Source: Caprimulgus europaeus (Eukaryota; Chordata; Aves; Caprimulgiformes; Caprimulgidae). From it: DNA of 64,000 nt. The position numbers were made by a program, and so were the translations under genes. Shown piece by piece: positions 1 through 13,300 of this stretch. Under the pieces are notes generated by a model. That model had not been told where the DNA came from and did not search any database. It worked only from the letters and a program-made list of their open reading frames with translations. The first letter of the stretch is position 1. Every line of letters begins with the position of its first letter. The stretch spans positions 29,822,795-29,886,794 of the forward strand of contig OU015524.1 of assembly GCA_907165065.1 (NCBI GenBank), in the 5' to 3' direction.

Positions 1-1209
1 CAAGAAAACATCCGCCACAACATAATTCAAATGTTTTTTTCTGTGTAAAATAGTTATTTACTTTTTGTAGCATAAGATCAATAAATAAAACAAAAAAATC
101 ACTATTACTCTTTCAGACAACATGCTTACGGCAACACAATAGATTTTTAAACTATATGAAGTAAACAACAGTGAAATTAAACATTTGCCAAAAATCACAC
201 AGTATGAATTGTTTTCCATTCTCTACAGTCATTAAAAATCCACTGGTTTTGAGCTGGATTCAGGAAACAGGATGCCTAATTTTTCCAGAAGCTTAAACAG
301 CCTCCTTCCTCTGCAAACAATTTAAATCAGAAAAACTCTACTATGTCTCCTGAAATAAAAAGGAGATTAAACTATCAGACTTTGTGCAAATGTATTTTGA
401 AATCTTAGAAACAAAGAAAAAGTGCAGTTAAATGATAACATAAGTTACTAGGAATAGTACATTTGTCGAACATTTCTGTAAGACAAGTTCCTAATCTAAG
501 GAGAAAAGGATCCATTAAATGAATACAGTGGTTTGAACAAAGGCAGGCCATAACTTTTTCAAAAATTTAGATAACTTATTTCATTATGGTAAGACAATGA
601 AAAGTAAATACTGCTGTTAAATTTCAGCACAAAAGATAATCCAAGGTAAATCACCAAAATACTTTAAAAAAAAAAAAAAGGTCTGAATTAAAAAAAACCC
701 CACAGTTCTGCATAGGAGAAAAGAAAGTGATATAATACAGTTTCCATCCAAACCAACAGCAGAATAATTGGGATAAACCAATGGATAAAATTTGAAGATT
801 AAAGAGGATAAATACCTTCACTACTTACTGCTTTATTTAAAGACAATTTAATATCCACAGGATTAGCAAGCATTCCGTATCATAGTCAGACAACACAAGA
901 TTTATCATTTGCATTTAAACCTCATTTATCAAGAAAAGACAATGCCAAACAAAGGTCCTTGGCTGTTTGAGCTGCTCTTCTAGTATACTTAGTTACAATG
1001 ATAATAGCAATGGAGTGAACTTCAGGAAGAGAAAATAAAATGCTTCAGTGAGTCACTCTTACTGACTCAGGAGAACTACTTTCATGCTCCAAAGAGCTAC
1101 AGTCATTCTCCTATAAAAAGAAATTCTTTTAAAAAATCATATTTAAAACTATCTGTTAAGTTAAAATATGCTGAACAGATGAGTTTTGCAGCAAGCAAAG
1201 TGATCTTAC
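1..1209 (-). other. SRBD1 intron 14 (partial)
   Basis: AT-rich intron DNA with an A tract at about 664-679. I found no further exon with the required phase and no recognisable repeat. Confidence 0.7.
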
Positions 1210-1317
1210 CAGTAAACAACATCCAGTGGTGCAAAATATTTCTTCATAATTAAGTCTGCAAAGTAAGCTTCTGTTTCTCTGCAGGCCGTGCCATTGCCAA
1301 TCACAACAGTGCTGCAG
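1210..1317 (-). CDS. SRBD1: SRBD1 exon 14, YqgF domain (last exon in window)
   Basis: This exon codes residues 577-612: [20 protein letters not shown], then the segment ending PLDVVY. The [11 protein letters not shown] motif is near-invariant in Tex proteins (IGNGTASRETE in bacteria, from memory). The acceptor is CATGCAAAG, with a second in-frame acceptor CTGCAG six bases on. The donor is TACTG|GTAAGA (phase 2). The next exon is left of position 1. Confidence 0.95.
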
Positions 1318-4300
1318 CTTTGCATGGGGTAAAAAGATGAAAAATTACTCTTAATTATTCTTTTAGACTTTTTCATACATAGCATTCAATGCATGATGAT
1401 GACCAGTACATCTTAGTTTATCATCTTAGTTTGTACATCTTAGTAACACAAGGTCCAGATTTAACAAGAACATATTCCTAGTAACATCACATTGTATTTA
1501 AACAGGTTTTCAATGTGATAGTTCAAGACATGAGTTAAAGTTTTCACTAATTTGTAATGGAATTGAACAATGGTAATATCTGCAGAAAACCCAAAAGTAA
1601 TACTTTATATTCATAAAAGAAATGTAATGATATTTACAGTCCTCAAATCTTCATGTGTTATGAGTCATGAAGGGCAGAAACCCAAGCAATCAGAATCTTA
1701 ATCCTTAATGGGAACATCATAGTTTGCAACAGCTTGCAAGGTCATTGCCTCTGACTGCCCCCACCACAGCCAGTCAGCCATCAAATCACCTTGTTTAAAG
1801 CCAATCTAATGCTTAAAGACAAACCGGACTGTATGCTGTGGCAGTTCAGCAGCTGACTCAGTGGACCAGATGTCTGTCCACAGGGGATCCCGTAACAGTT
1901 GGATACAATAACCCTTTAATCATGCTGCTCCTATTTGCAAGTCTGTCTGGAGAGCTACCTGAGCAGGATTTCCTTTGCTTAAAAAAAGAAAAAAAAAAAA
2001 AAAAGGCCCAAACAAACAAAAAACTCTTTCAAAGACTAAATGTGCCTTTTGGAACAGGGGAAGATCAATGAGTGGTTTGGAGCTTGTAGGGGGTAGGAAA
2101 AGTGAGGCTAAACTTATTCCTTAGCTGAATGTTAATTTTTATTCCTAAAAATAAATGCATTGACAGAGCTTTATGGGGATACATTCATAGCACACAGCCT
2201 CAGTCATAGCCATGGCTTGATTTCATATGTACATAATGTAAAAACATGAACATAGGCTAAAAGAAAAATAAGCTCTGATCTACATAATAAAATAATAATT
2301 CCAGTTAAATACTTAGAATTCTTATTCCACCAAAAGCAAGTATTTATATAGTGAAGATTTTAATTATGTTTGTTAAGAAAGAGTAATAAATGGAATATTC
2401 TTTAGCATACTTGAACTGGAGCAGAAGCCTCTTTATCTTCTCAGCTTCACGAAATCCTTGACCAGAATGTAAGTAAACAACATCAGTATGAAGTATTTGA
2501 CCTAGAACAACAAAAGGCAATGCCATTTGAGAAAAAACATGAAAAACCAAAAGCTATATCTTGTGGAACTACTACAGTTAATTTGATGATTCACAAAGAA
2601 ATCTTAATAAGCCATCTTTCCCTTTTATTTTTGTATCCAATTAGAAGAAATGTATGGTGGGCAGAGGACTAAAATGCTTTGGCTGCCAAAGCAAAATGAA
2701 TTGATACATTTTCTAGTTCCCTGAGGACATATCCACATAATAAATAATACGCATCTAGTCATATCAGGCAAATAAAGTTTATCATATTATCAAAGAGAAG
2801 AACTGCAATTCACTGCAGAGGATTTATTGTTCTTGGCTAGTACATTTTACAGATCCTGTAAAGAGAAATGAAAATTAGGAATGCAGTCTCAGGACTTGCA
2901 GTCCAGGAGGTCTAGAAGTCCAGTGCCACCTCTTGTCATCATCCCATCTATCACATTTGGAAATAGCTCTGTATTAAGTGGTACTGATAGCTTATGGTGC
3001 AATGCATGCTAATAACCATTTACCTTACCTTTAATGCATTTTTAACATGTCAATAACACGGCTTTCCTTAAACCCACCCTGGATGGATACATTCTCAGGC
3101 AAAAAACAATGATGAAATAAAAGGAAAACAAATAATTTTTGCATGGGCCTGAAGAGGTATGTATCCCCAGATCAGACTTGGATGAACTGGAAAGGCTCTG
3201 TTCTATATTTGTCTAAAAACTGAACTGAGAAGTTCTGCAAATACAATGCTTCTGATTTCTCACATTAACACACATACTATTAAGCTAAAAAGGCCGATAA
3301 ACTGTCCAGATGTCCAAGATATTACCCATGAAAAAAAGCAAAGTTATACAAAGTATTTAAATTCAAATACTTTGTTAAACAATAAAAATGCCAGGTGTTC
3401 TCTTTGCTGACTACTGAGAGGGACAATTATTTGAACCTATATTCAAGAACACAGAAGGGATTTTAAATTCTATTTTAGAGAGGCGTAATAACACCAAAGG
3501 AGACACTTGAATCAAGGTGCCTTAAGCCTGAAGAAAAGAACTTGCATGACAGGATGCATGGGAACACTAAAAGCTTAAGAAAAAAATCAATTCAATAACA
3601 GTAGGTTTTGAAACTAAATGGATTTAGTTTCAAAAATCTAAAATCCTTCTAAATCCTCTAAATGTATTTTTATCAGTGCATTCAAAAATATTTGGAATTG
3701 AAACTTACTGGTTGGTGAAATAATTGCCAACTTGCAGCCATGTCTGTAGCCAGGATCTACTCCCATCAAAGTACGGCCCCTCACAGGGCTGGTCAGAAGC
3801 AACTGCCGGAGATTTCTCCCAAACATCATCACTGACTCTTTCTCTGCATCAGATGTCAACTTTGATCTTAGAAGAATGAAAGCAAAAAATATTTCCCCCT
3901 CAATTAGCTTTCAAATGCACTTTTGAGTTGTTCAAAAGTTGCAAGACTCTTCCAATCATGTTTTCATTATCTTTAAATACTACATTTCCAATCAAATTTT
4001 TGTCACTTTTAAAAAAAGATCAGCTATGTGATAATCTCATTCTTGTTCTAAGAAAGTAAATCAACCTAGAGAGTATAGTAGTAATACCTACAAGAATGTA
4101 CACATACCAACTAACATTTAAACATCAACTTATAATTTTGAGCGAAGAACAGCTTCTTGTTAAAGCTGATAATGAATTGCAAAGAAAAGTGGATGTGAAG
4201 AAGGCATGGACTAACTTCATGATGACTTCCCAGTTCTTGAGAAAAATCACTACACAGTGAAAAAAGGATTATTATTTAGGCTGAGAGGTACTAGAGAAAA

Positions 4301-7300
4301 ACTGGAAAGGCCCACCCAATTAATTGCTAACACACCATGACTCATGAGGCACTTAATTTCATCTACAAATTATGTTATTAACAGTCAGCACAGAGGTATA
4401 TAGACTTGAGGTCTTTCTAGGAGGGTATTCTGCTTCTTCAGAACCAAACTAGAAAGCTGATGGGGTAAAGATGCTCCCTACCTTTCTTTTCCATATTCTT
4501 CAATAGAAATAAGTGAGTTAGTGCACCAAGGACTGACTTTGATGACTTCAAGCAAGAACACTTACCGCAGAGTGATATTAGAAAAAAAATGTGTCTTGCT
4601 GAGTGAAGGTGTGCAAGATGCATGACGTCTTATTTGTCAGATGTGGCCAGTAAGACAATCACTGATAAGAAGTATTTCTGTCATGGTATGGCATCTTATA
4701 TAAAAAAAAGCAATATTCAAAAAGTAACGGGGATACATATTCGTCACTTGGCTGCTTTTTTTTTTTCTTTTGCAGGTATTCATTGCCGTTGTCAGCTGCA
4801 TTACATTGTCAATAACTACAATAATTACGCAGCAGCAGCAAGCCAGTAAAGCCTTCATATAATTAAAGGGTGGACAATGCCTGTATTTCCTTTACCCATC
4901 ACTGAAAAAACTAATATCTGGATTTATTTTTACAGAAGACGACACCTGCATTTCAGTTAACTTACCCTACAAGAATGGGGTGGGAGAAATTACTCAAGTC
5001 GTTTAGGTCAATCTATGCATGATGCAAGCAGGCTACAAACAGTTCAAACACAATCCTCATAAGGGCTATTTGACATGACAGGATATTAAGCTGTTCTGCA
5101 CAACTTTCAGATGTGGAAGACCTTAAGACTCTGACTTGAGTTTGCTCAGGATCCAACCGAGCAACCAGCTCAGCCCTGTCTCATCCCACAGTGGTACAGA
5201 AAGAGCTGGTAAATCCTCATCATCTCATTTGTAAAGCAGTCCAGAGATAGGTCTAGGTTTTCTTGATTCTATTTCACACATTGTTGACTAAACATTTTCT
5301 AAGGAAGTGTGCAACAGCAAAAGGCTCCATTATAGCTCTGTGCTTTTTGGTTTTGTATCAAGTATACCAAATTAACACAAATGTGATTTAAAGCGACAGT
5401 GAAGTGTACAACTCCTTAGCAACTCAAGTGTTTCCTCAGCAACAAATGGCAGACACTCTATATATTGTCACCACTGAAAACAAGAATATAGGAATGTCTG
5501 CATTAGCTCAGGTAAGTAGCCCTGTCTCCAAATGTGGCTATAAGCAGCTGCCCAGGGAGGTGATAGAGCACCACTAGTATACTTGTCCCATAATTTTATT
5601 GTAGGCTACAACTATTTCCAGCTCAGAGTATTTCCTGAGCTTGACATGATTTGTCTCTTAGCAGCCCATAACAGATCTCTTGTCCAACTATCCAGTCTCC
5701 TGCTGAACCTATGCACATTTCTTGCATCTACACAGTCTGTTGGCAACAGGTTCTGCAGGTCCATCACAAACTGTGCAAACAGCTGCTATATTTTGTTTGG
5801 AAGCTGATTCCTTTTAATTTTTATGGCCCCCTTGGTCTTACACTGGAAGAGAGTAAAAATTTACCCCTAGAAAGCCTGTGACACTCTTCACATTTCATTC
5901 ATGTCTCAGTCCTCTCCTTTCCAAGAGGAAGTATCGTAGTCTAGTCAATCCTTTACTCAGAAATTTCATACCTTGTTCCCCTTCACTGGACCTTTTCCAG
6001 TTCTAATGAATCCTTTTACTACTTCTACCCCCTCATCCAAGGTGAAGGGACCAAAATAACCAATAATATTCCAAATATGGGTCAAATAAATAAATTATTC
6101 TCTGATGTGACTTTACTCCTTAACTAACCTTCTGAGCACTTAAGGTTTACGTGGAGCTACCTTCCACAGTTCCAAAGCATCTTTCCCAGTGTCAGGATAG
6201 CTCAGAGCTGATAACTTTTATAGAAAATGAGAATTACTTCCCCTCGCAAACATGATTTTACACTCAACTCCACTAAATTTCAGTTGCCATTTCATTTCCT
6301 GATCACTCAGTCTTGCAGCATCCTTCTCCCATTCTTAAAAAATTAAACAAAAATAACCTAAACTACAGAACAAGCTTCTTCCAGGGAGAGTCCGGAGACA
6401 GAATATTCTGATGCCACTTGCAAAAGACCAGAAAAAACAAAGCAAATACCCAAGTCTCATAGCCATGGAACTTCTACATATACGCACAACAGAGATTAAG
6501 TCAGTCATACATGCATAGAAATCAAGTGTAAAAGTGGCCTCCTCTTGGACTGGAGGCTTTGTACAGAGACAAGCCAAGTTCCAGCTTTCCATCTCTTCCA
6601 GAGATACGAGGTCCCTACTGCCCACAAGGCCAAGTCCTCCCACACTGCAAATTCACATCAGTACACCTGATGTGAAGGGAGACTTGTGCAGGAATTAAAA
6701 TTGCCCCTAAACACATGTTATTAGTTATGTGCACCTTATGGAAATCATATTTAAAATTGGCATGGATATACAGAAACTTTTATAGTAACAGGAAACGTTA
6801 CTGAAAGTGCCAGGTGCGTAGGGGGAACATAACGTATGTCCTTTCTATTACGTAATATCCTGTATTTTTTAATTTCAAATATAGACCTCTCCTTTGTCTC
6901 TAACTGTCTCTCACTCAACACCTGTATCAATGACATGATCTACTGTCCCAAGTACTGGCCCTTCATTTCAAGTTCAGGATAGTAATTTGATCCTTAAACA
7001 AGTATCAATCTACCTCAAACAATCTATTATCTTTCTCTTTTTCAGTGCACTACTGGCTTCATCCAAATGGCAAGATGCCCAGATTCATGTTTTTCCAATT
7101 TGTGACAATTCTCATTAGTATGGCAGAGATATAAGGCAGAGGCGGATAGCAGTCTTCCTCTCTAAACACAAGAGGAATGGTTATTTTATAAAAAAAAAAA
7201 ACCCCTTCAGTTGCTACTTTATGAAAAAGTATCAACCAAGTCAGAATTTCAAGCCCCTCCCTTGCACTCCATGAAGCACTCAGACGGTATGTCACTGACA

Positions 7301-10300
7301 GGTACATTGTAATAAAAGCAAATAACTTAATCATGACCTACTAGCTTCTATATTCAATGTTATAAGAGTCAGTTTTTAAATTGAGATTTAAAACGTCCCC
7401 CTTCTATATACAGTCTGAGAGGCAATCCTTTCCATGGAAAAATATCTGCAAACCAGCTTCAGGTGCGAAACAAGATATACAGAGAAATGTTTGTGTCCCT
7501 GAAGACAGGAGAGAAAGCACTCACTTTGAGAAAGCATGGAAAATTAGGAAAGGATTATCCATTAAAAAATATGTCCATGCCACATCACTTGCATCAAATC
7601 CTGATGGAATCATTCCATGCAGTACTGCAACAAAATAAAATGTGTTTCAAAGAGCCAAAAGCAACACTAGACATTATTATACCAGATATAAGAAATGTTG
7701 ATATCTGACAGAGTGGAAGAAAGGAAATTAAACAATAAATAAGGGAACCGTCTTGCCGGCAAGTTTAATTCTTCTGATCACTAAAAGCACCAGAAATTTC
7801 AATACACTGTTGGAAACTTTCTGTTCCAACATTTAATGATGATAAAAAGAAAAGGGAAAAAAAAGAACAGTTGGGGGTAGGTTGGAAATATTAATGCTAA
7901 AAGGACGTATTGAATACTTTAGCAGTCCTTTGCAAGAGTTGTAAAAAAATCAGCTTCTGGTATGAGCAGAAAGAGAATAAAAGAAGGATAAGGGTTAAGT
8001 GGTCATGGACCAGGAACGGCAGGTGCTTTGGACTCCTCTCTGTAAGAAATGTTTCAGTTTTTCCTAATGAGACACCACCGATCATGCAAAATTATCACAA
8101 AGAGTAAAAAAATAAGCATACATCCACTCTGAAAGAGGCAGCAAGCTTTGTATTCTTTGCACTTATGACTTGTGAGCCACATCTAGGAAGTAGTAGAGTA
8201 GTAGGAGGAAGGAAGTGTTTGTTTTTTCTTTTTAAGAAAACAGAAAACCTTCCCTGCTGCAGCAGCCCTCACAGCGTTATACAAAACACACAGGCCACAA
8301 CAGTCCTGCAAAAGGAACCACTAAGCAAAAAAACAATAAAAGAGCATTGAAGAACCCTTATGTTACTTTGCTTATTTATGATAAAACCAAACCCCACTGA
8401 AAGGTTGTCTTTTTTCTTTATTTCAAGAGTTTGATCGTAGAGAAGACTAGGAATGACAACTACTGTCACACTTATGTGACAGAAGTCAACAGTTGGAATC
8501 ACCACCATGAGATGTTCATAGTTTTGGCCAAACAATAAACACAGTGCCTTCCCTAAAGTAGTTACTGTACTGTGGTCACAAATAAAGAGTGAACTTGTCA
8601 CTTTCAAAAATCTGTGAAACTAACAGTAACAAAAACCAGGCTCACTAATCAAAAAAAGTGAAGCAATCTTGCTTGCAAAACAAACACAACATACTGCAGT
8701 GAAGAATTATTCACTGTTGAAAACTTTAGCTGACAGTTCTTTTAATAGGGGAAGAACATGGAACATCTAGCCAATGATGCTCAGGAAAAGAAGTGCCAGG
8801 AAAATAATTCTAATTTGAACAGAAATGTAAGAGCACAGTCAGGCAGGTACACAAGAAATACATTTCATCAGAATGTGATTGCTGATTTTAGGTACTAAAT
8901 AACCAACACACATCATTTTGATACAAGCCATTTCAACATTTCTGGTCCAAGAAACAGAGTCTCTCTGATAAACTCCATTTGAACTACTTCAAAACATGTA
9001 TTAAAATTTAGGTCACGTATCAGAAAGCCTTGCCAGAATCAAATATGCTATGCTTTGGGGAGCTTCTCCTGTACACAAGAAAATAACAACACCATCAGTA
9101 CTGTTAGACGTTAGAACACTTTTAGAATGTAGACTTCTTGACATACTAAATAATAATTTCTATTAACTCTTGTAGTACACCATGAAAATACCCTATTTTA
9201 TTAATGTTACTTTGATAATACTAAGTTTTAAATTTCCTTTAAATTTAGAACAATATTAAAGCTCTTACACTTTGTCCGATGACATCGTTACTACTGTATC
9301 ACCAGAAATAAATTCACTGACTTCTCTAGAGCCATCACAATGCCTACAAAGTGGTATCAGATACACTATGACCAATTCATTCACCACAAAATGCAGATGA
9401 CAAACACAAGGAACACTTCCAACCACAACAATTACTTTGATGATTTCTTTCAGAGAGGTAAAAGAGTCAGAACAATGTCACTGACAGTACTACTGCTGTG
9501 ACGTGAACAGACGCTGGGAAAATTCAATGACATAATGGTTTATGCTAAGACAAGGACAAAGATGCAACTGTTACAGTAATGTAGATCTAAACTGTACTTT
9601 ATTAGATAAATGTACAGGCAACATAAGTAAACATGCAAAAGTTCTTCACAAAGATCATTAGTGTAGCCTAAACTGGATAGGGTCACAAATTAAACCTACA
9701 GAACCAAGACTAAATGGTTCATTTCTCCTGCAAGCACACAGGATTAAAAACTGCTGATATTTTCAAATGGGTAAAAGATATTCTTACCAAAGAGTTGGGG
9801 AGGGAATTGTTAAGAAATTAGTGTGAAAATACACATTCATTCTGGGCTTACCTGAATTCTCTACAGAGGAGAGGGTATATAAGGCGTTTATATGCATCCT
9901 CTACCGAATTCCGTAGTATCCTCATTAATTCTGGTTTTAAAAATTGTTTTGGTCTCCATCTGCAAAAGATTAGAAGAAAAATAATCACAAAATGTTTAAA
10001 AAACATATGCAAAAACTGAGATAATTTTTTTTTTTAAAAAAAAGACTTCTACATTGAGTGTAATATCCTATAAACTGCAGAATTACTACAGTAATTAGGC
10101 AACGAAATCATAGCTTCAAATATTAACAGAATGAGAAGTTACTCATGGTTCTACTATCAGACAAGGGACAAGGCCTATCTTTTATCTTTTTTTTTGTTAG
10201 GTATTAGAATGCGATCATATTCTATGTTTTAAAGAGACTACAAAGAAAAGAAAGTTACTTTTCCCTTTCAGAAATCAAATCCTACCACAACTGAAGAAGT

Positions 10301-13300
10301 TGGTTCTTTATTACCATTAGGGTTGCAATATTTGCTATTCCTTGACACACAAAAAAAGCTAACTAAACATTCTCTGAGTGTCACTGCAGAGCTGCTGGTG
10401 TTAGGCAACCGTGCCCAGACAGAAATCCAAGAGCTAAACTAATGTCAACTAATGAAACCCCATTTGGAATGCTTTGAGTATCTCTATTCAAGCTCAAAAT
10501 GAAATCTATCAATTTTTCAGCAGTCCTTTTAAAAAAAAAATAAAAATCAAAAAACAAAAATTAAACAAAAAACCCCCAAACAACACAAAAACCAGCAAAA
10601 AACAAACAATTTGCAAATTATTTTTTGCTTTTACCTGTTGCTGATATATTTAAAGTGTAAATAATATTCTATCAAAAGGGAAAATGAAATAAACAATACC
10701 AAACACATGACTATTTCCCAATGTTTTCTAAGCCAAACTCTTCGGAGCATTCCCTTTTCTAAGGAGAGCGTGCACAGCTGTCACATCTGTAACGATAATT
10801 ACTTGGAATTTTGTAGTACAATACACCTCAGTTTCAAAGCTCCCCAGAACAGACATCACAGATATTTATTCCACGGATGTTTTTGCTTTGGGCAACATTA
10901 CTATGGGGCGGGGCGGGGAGAGGAAGTCCTTGAACATGCACAACTGACTCACTGAGACTGTCCACTCAATGTGAAGAGAGAAAGACTGAGGAGATGCAGC
11001 CAGATGTATTATTCTCAACAGAAGACTATGAACATTTCCTATTACAGTCCACCCGTTTTTTTCTTTTAAAAATATTGATAACATTCAGAGTTTTCTTCAT
11101 TTACTCTTTTTTTATTTTACATGCCTGGGTCCCTAACTGAAAAGTGAGATACATACATACTTTTTTAAATGTCCGAGTAAGTTTTTTAAGTTTTTGTCTG
11201 TTTCATTGGGTTTTTTGTTTTGTTTGGTTGTTTTTCTGGTTTTTTTGTTTGTTACTTTGTTTTTAATGCAACATGACAGAATTATGGCCATTTGATAATG
11301 TGTCCAGGTACAGGCACAGGCAAAAATAGGATGGAATTTTACTTCTGATTTTGTTTACTTGCACTCACTCAGAAACACTGAGAATCCTAAATTGCTCCTA
11401 CCTAGACAGCTTTTCAGTTGTTTAAGCAGATCTACAGTTTCCTGAAATAGCTTTTCTAAGTGCCTGTGCATATAATAGTCAAGAAACGTGTGATCAAGTC
11501 AACACTATATTAATGTAGACAGACTTGGGAGCAGAATTAAGCTTACAATTTAGTTTTACAACCCCCAGAGTTGCAAGTGCTTAGCCACATGACCTCATCA
11601 CTTTGCTAACAGTTTTTGCAAATAGTTTTATTATATTTATTTGTAACTAGAGACTCTTTCCATACCTATATAAAACTGGCAAAGGCTTTAAACCCTCTTA
11701 TTGCCATCCAATTCTATAAAACTGAAGTTTTTACAGGTGGCAAGTATGACTACACTCCCTCAGAAAGCATCCTCAGCACAAATAGGAATGAATTTGGAAA
11801 CCTGGCAGCTGTTTCTCCCTCTCTTCCAGTTAGCAAACCTTTTCTCTGTAAACAGGTTACCACAGCAGATATTTTTATTACTGGCCTATATATAAGTAAA
11901 AATTATTTAGGCAACCTTCTATTAGAAGTTGCTACAAATGCAAAAATATCCAAACAAGCAAGTTCAATCACAGCAAATACTGCATTTTAATCATTCCAAG
12001 ACTTCATGAGGAAAGAGAAAAATTCGCTTCACTGCAAAAAAACAAAGCAAAAGCAAGCGTGTATATTTTTAAAGAACATTGCAGCCCAGTTAAGCTTCCC
12101 TCTAAGAACAGATTTTTCTTGATTATTTAATCGAGAGTTGACTTTTTCTCCCCTTTAAATGAAGCCCTATTTAGAAAAGCTCCACATAAATAATATCATC
12201 TTAATCTGCTCATCAGCTCTCCATGTGCCTGTTCTCACAACAGGGACCACCATAAGCATAAATGGCTTAAGACTACTGATAGACCTCAGAAGGTGTAACT
12301 ATAGATCAACAGAATTATCATAGCCCACATTATGTGGGCTTGTATTAATTAATGTATTCCAGGAAGAGCAGTTAGGCTTTTAGATCTGAAGCACAAGAAG
12401 CAGAACTTTGTTTTCCTCCAAAACATTATATGAAACTTGTACCATGACGGTAACCACAAACAAAGAATGCCTTTAAGGTCTGTACCATGGACTTTACACA
12501 GAATCTGAGAATTTTCTTTGGAAACTGAAAAAAGATTGTCAAACACTGAACTTCATTTTCAAGGCTATAATCCCACTTTGGAACAAAATCTCGCCCTTTC
12601 ACAAGTCGCAAATCCATGCTGTCTTTACACTCAAAGGTAGCTAGGCAGCCCCTCTCCAGCTGTTCCTCATTGATCCTTTTCTCATGTCCCACTTCACAGC
12701 TAATTATCTGGGACCAGTGTATTCTAGCATTAACAAAGCTAGGTTTGCTGTCAAACCACAGAGATGGCATCTTCTGGGAAAAATACAATCCCCAGGGCCA
12801 GGCATAAGGTTATCCCCGAGTTTTCACCACAAACCTGAATTTCGAGGAAATACAGATGTTTCTACAGGCTAATAAATATTCTGAACTTGCAGAGAAAATA
12901 CAGTCATCTTAGAGAGCATCTACATGGAGCTCAATGCAATAATGAAGAACTCCAGTCTTCCAAACCCACTTTCCATCATGAGCGTTTAATCCTAAAAAAA
13001 TTCACCTCAGAAGAACACATAAAGGTCAGCATATTTGCTACCAATTCAACAGGCAGTAGGCAATACTGTTTTGTAGTTAGAATACTGGCCAAACTCTGTA
13101 GCAAGGTGGTATTTCAGGTTCTGCAACTGATTTTGTGTGTGACCTTCACTAAATTAGTTAAGCCCTTTGCAAAGTTTTGAAATCCTTGCCTCAAACAAAA
13201 GTTCTTAACCTTCTGCTCTTGTCAGTAAATCAATGCAATGAAAATAATGCAGCTTCCACCCTTGGACAGTCATTTCCAAGCTTGCAGGGCAGACTACACA

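Noticed and set aside
903-1020. Short minus-strand open frame preceded by a pyrimidine-rich CCTGAAG, considered as the next SRBD1 exon
   Set aside because: The open frame needs phase 1, but exon 14 ends in phase 2, and the residues do not resemble the Tex/SRBD1 sequence expected there.
1981-2004. Poly-A tract as a possible retrocopy tail
   Set aside because: No gene-like sequence or target duplication upstream on the plus strand; similar A runs occur in several introns.
11616-11990. 124-codon plus-strand open frame in intron 10
   Set aside because: Length within chance expectation for 64 kb of AT-rich DNA; no recognised motif, no promoter or splice context.
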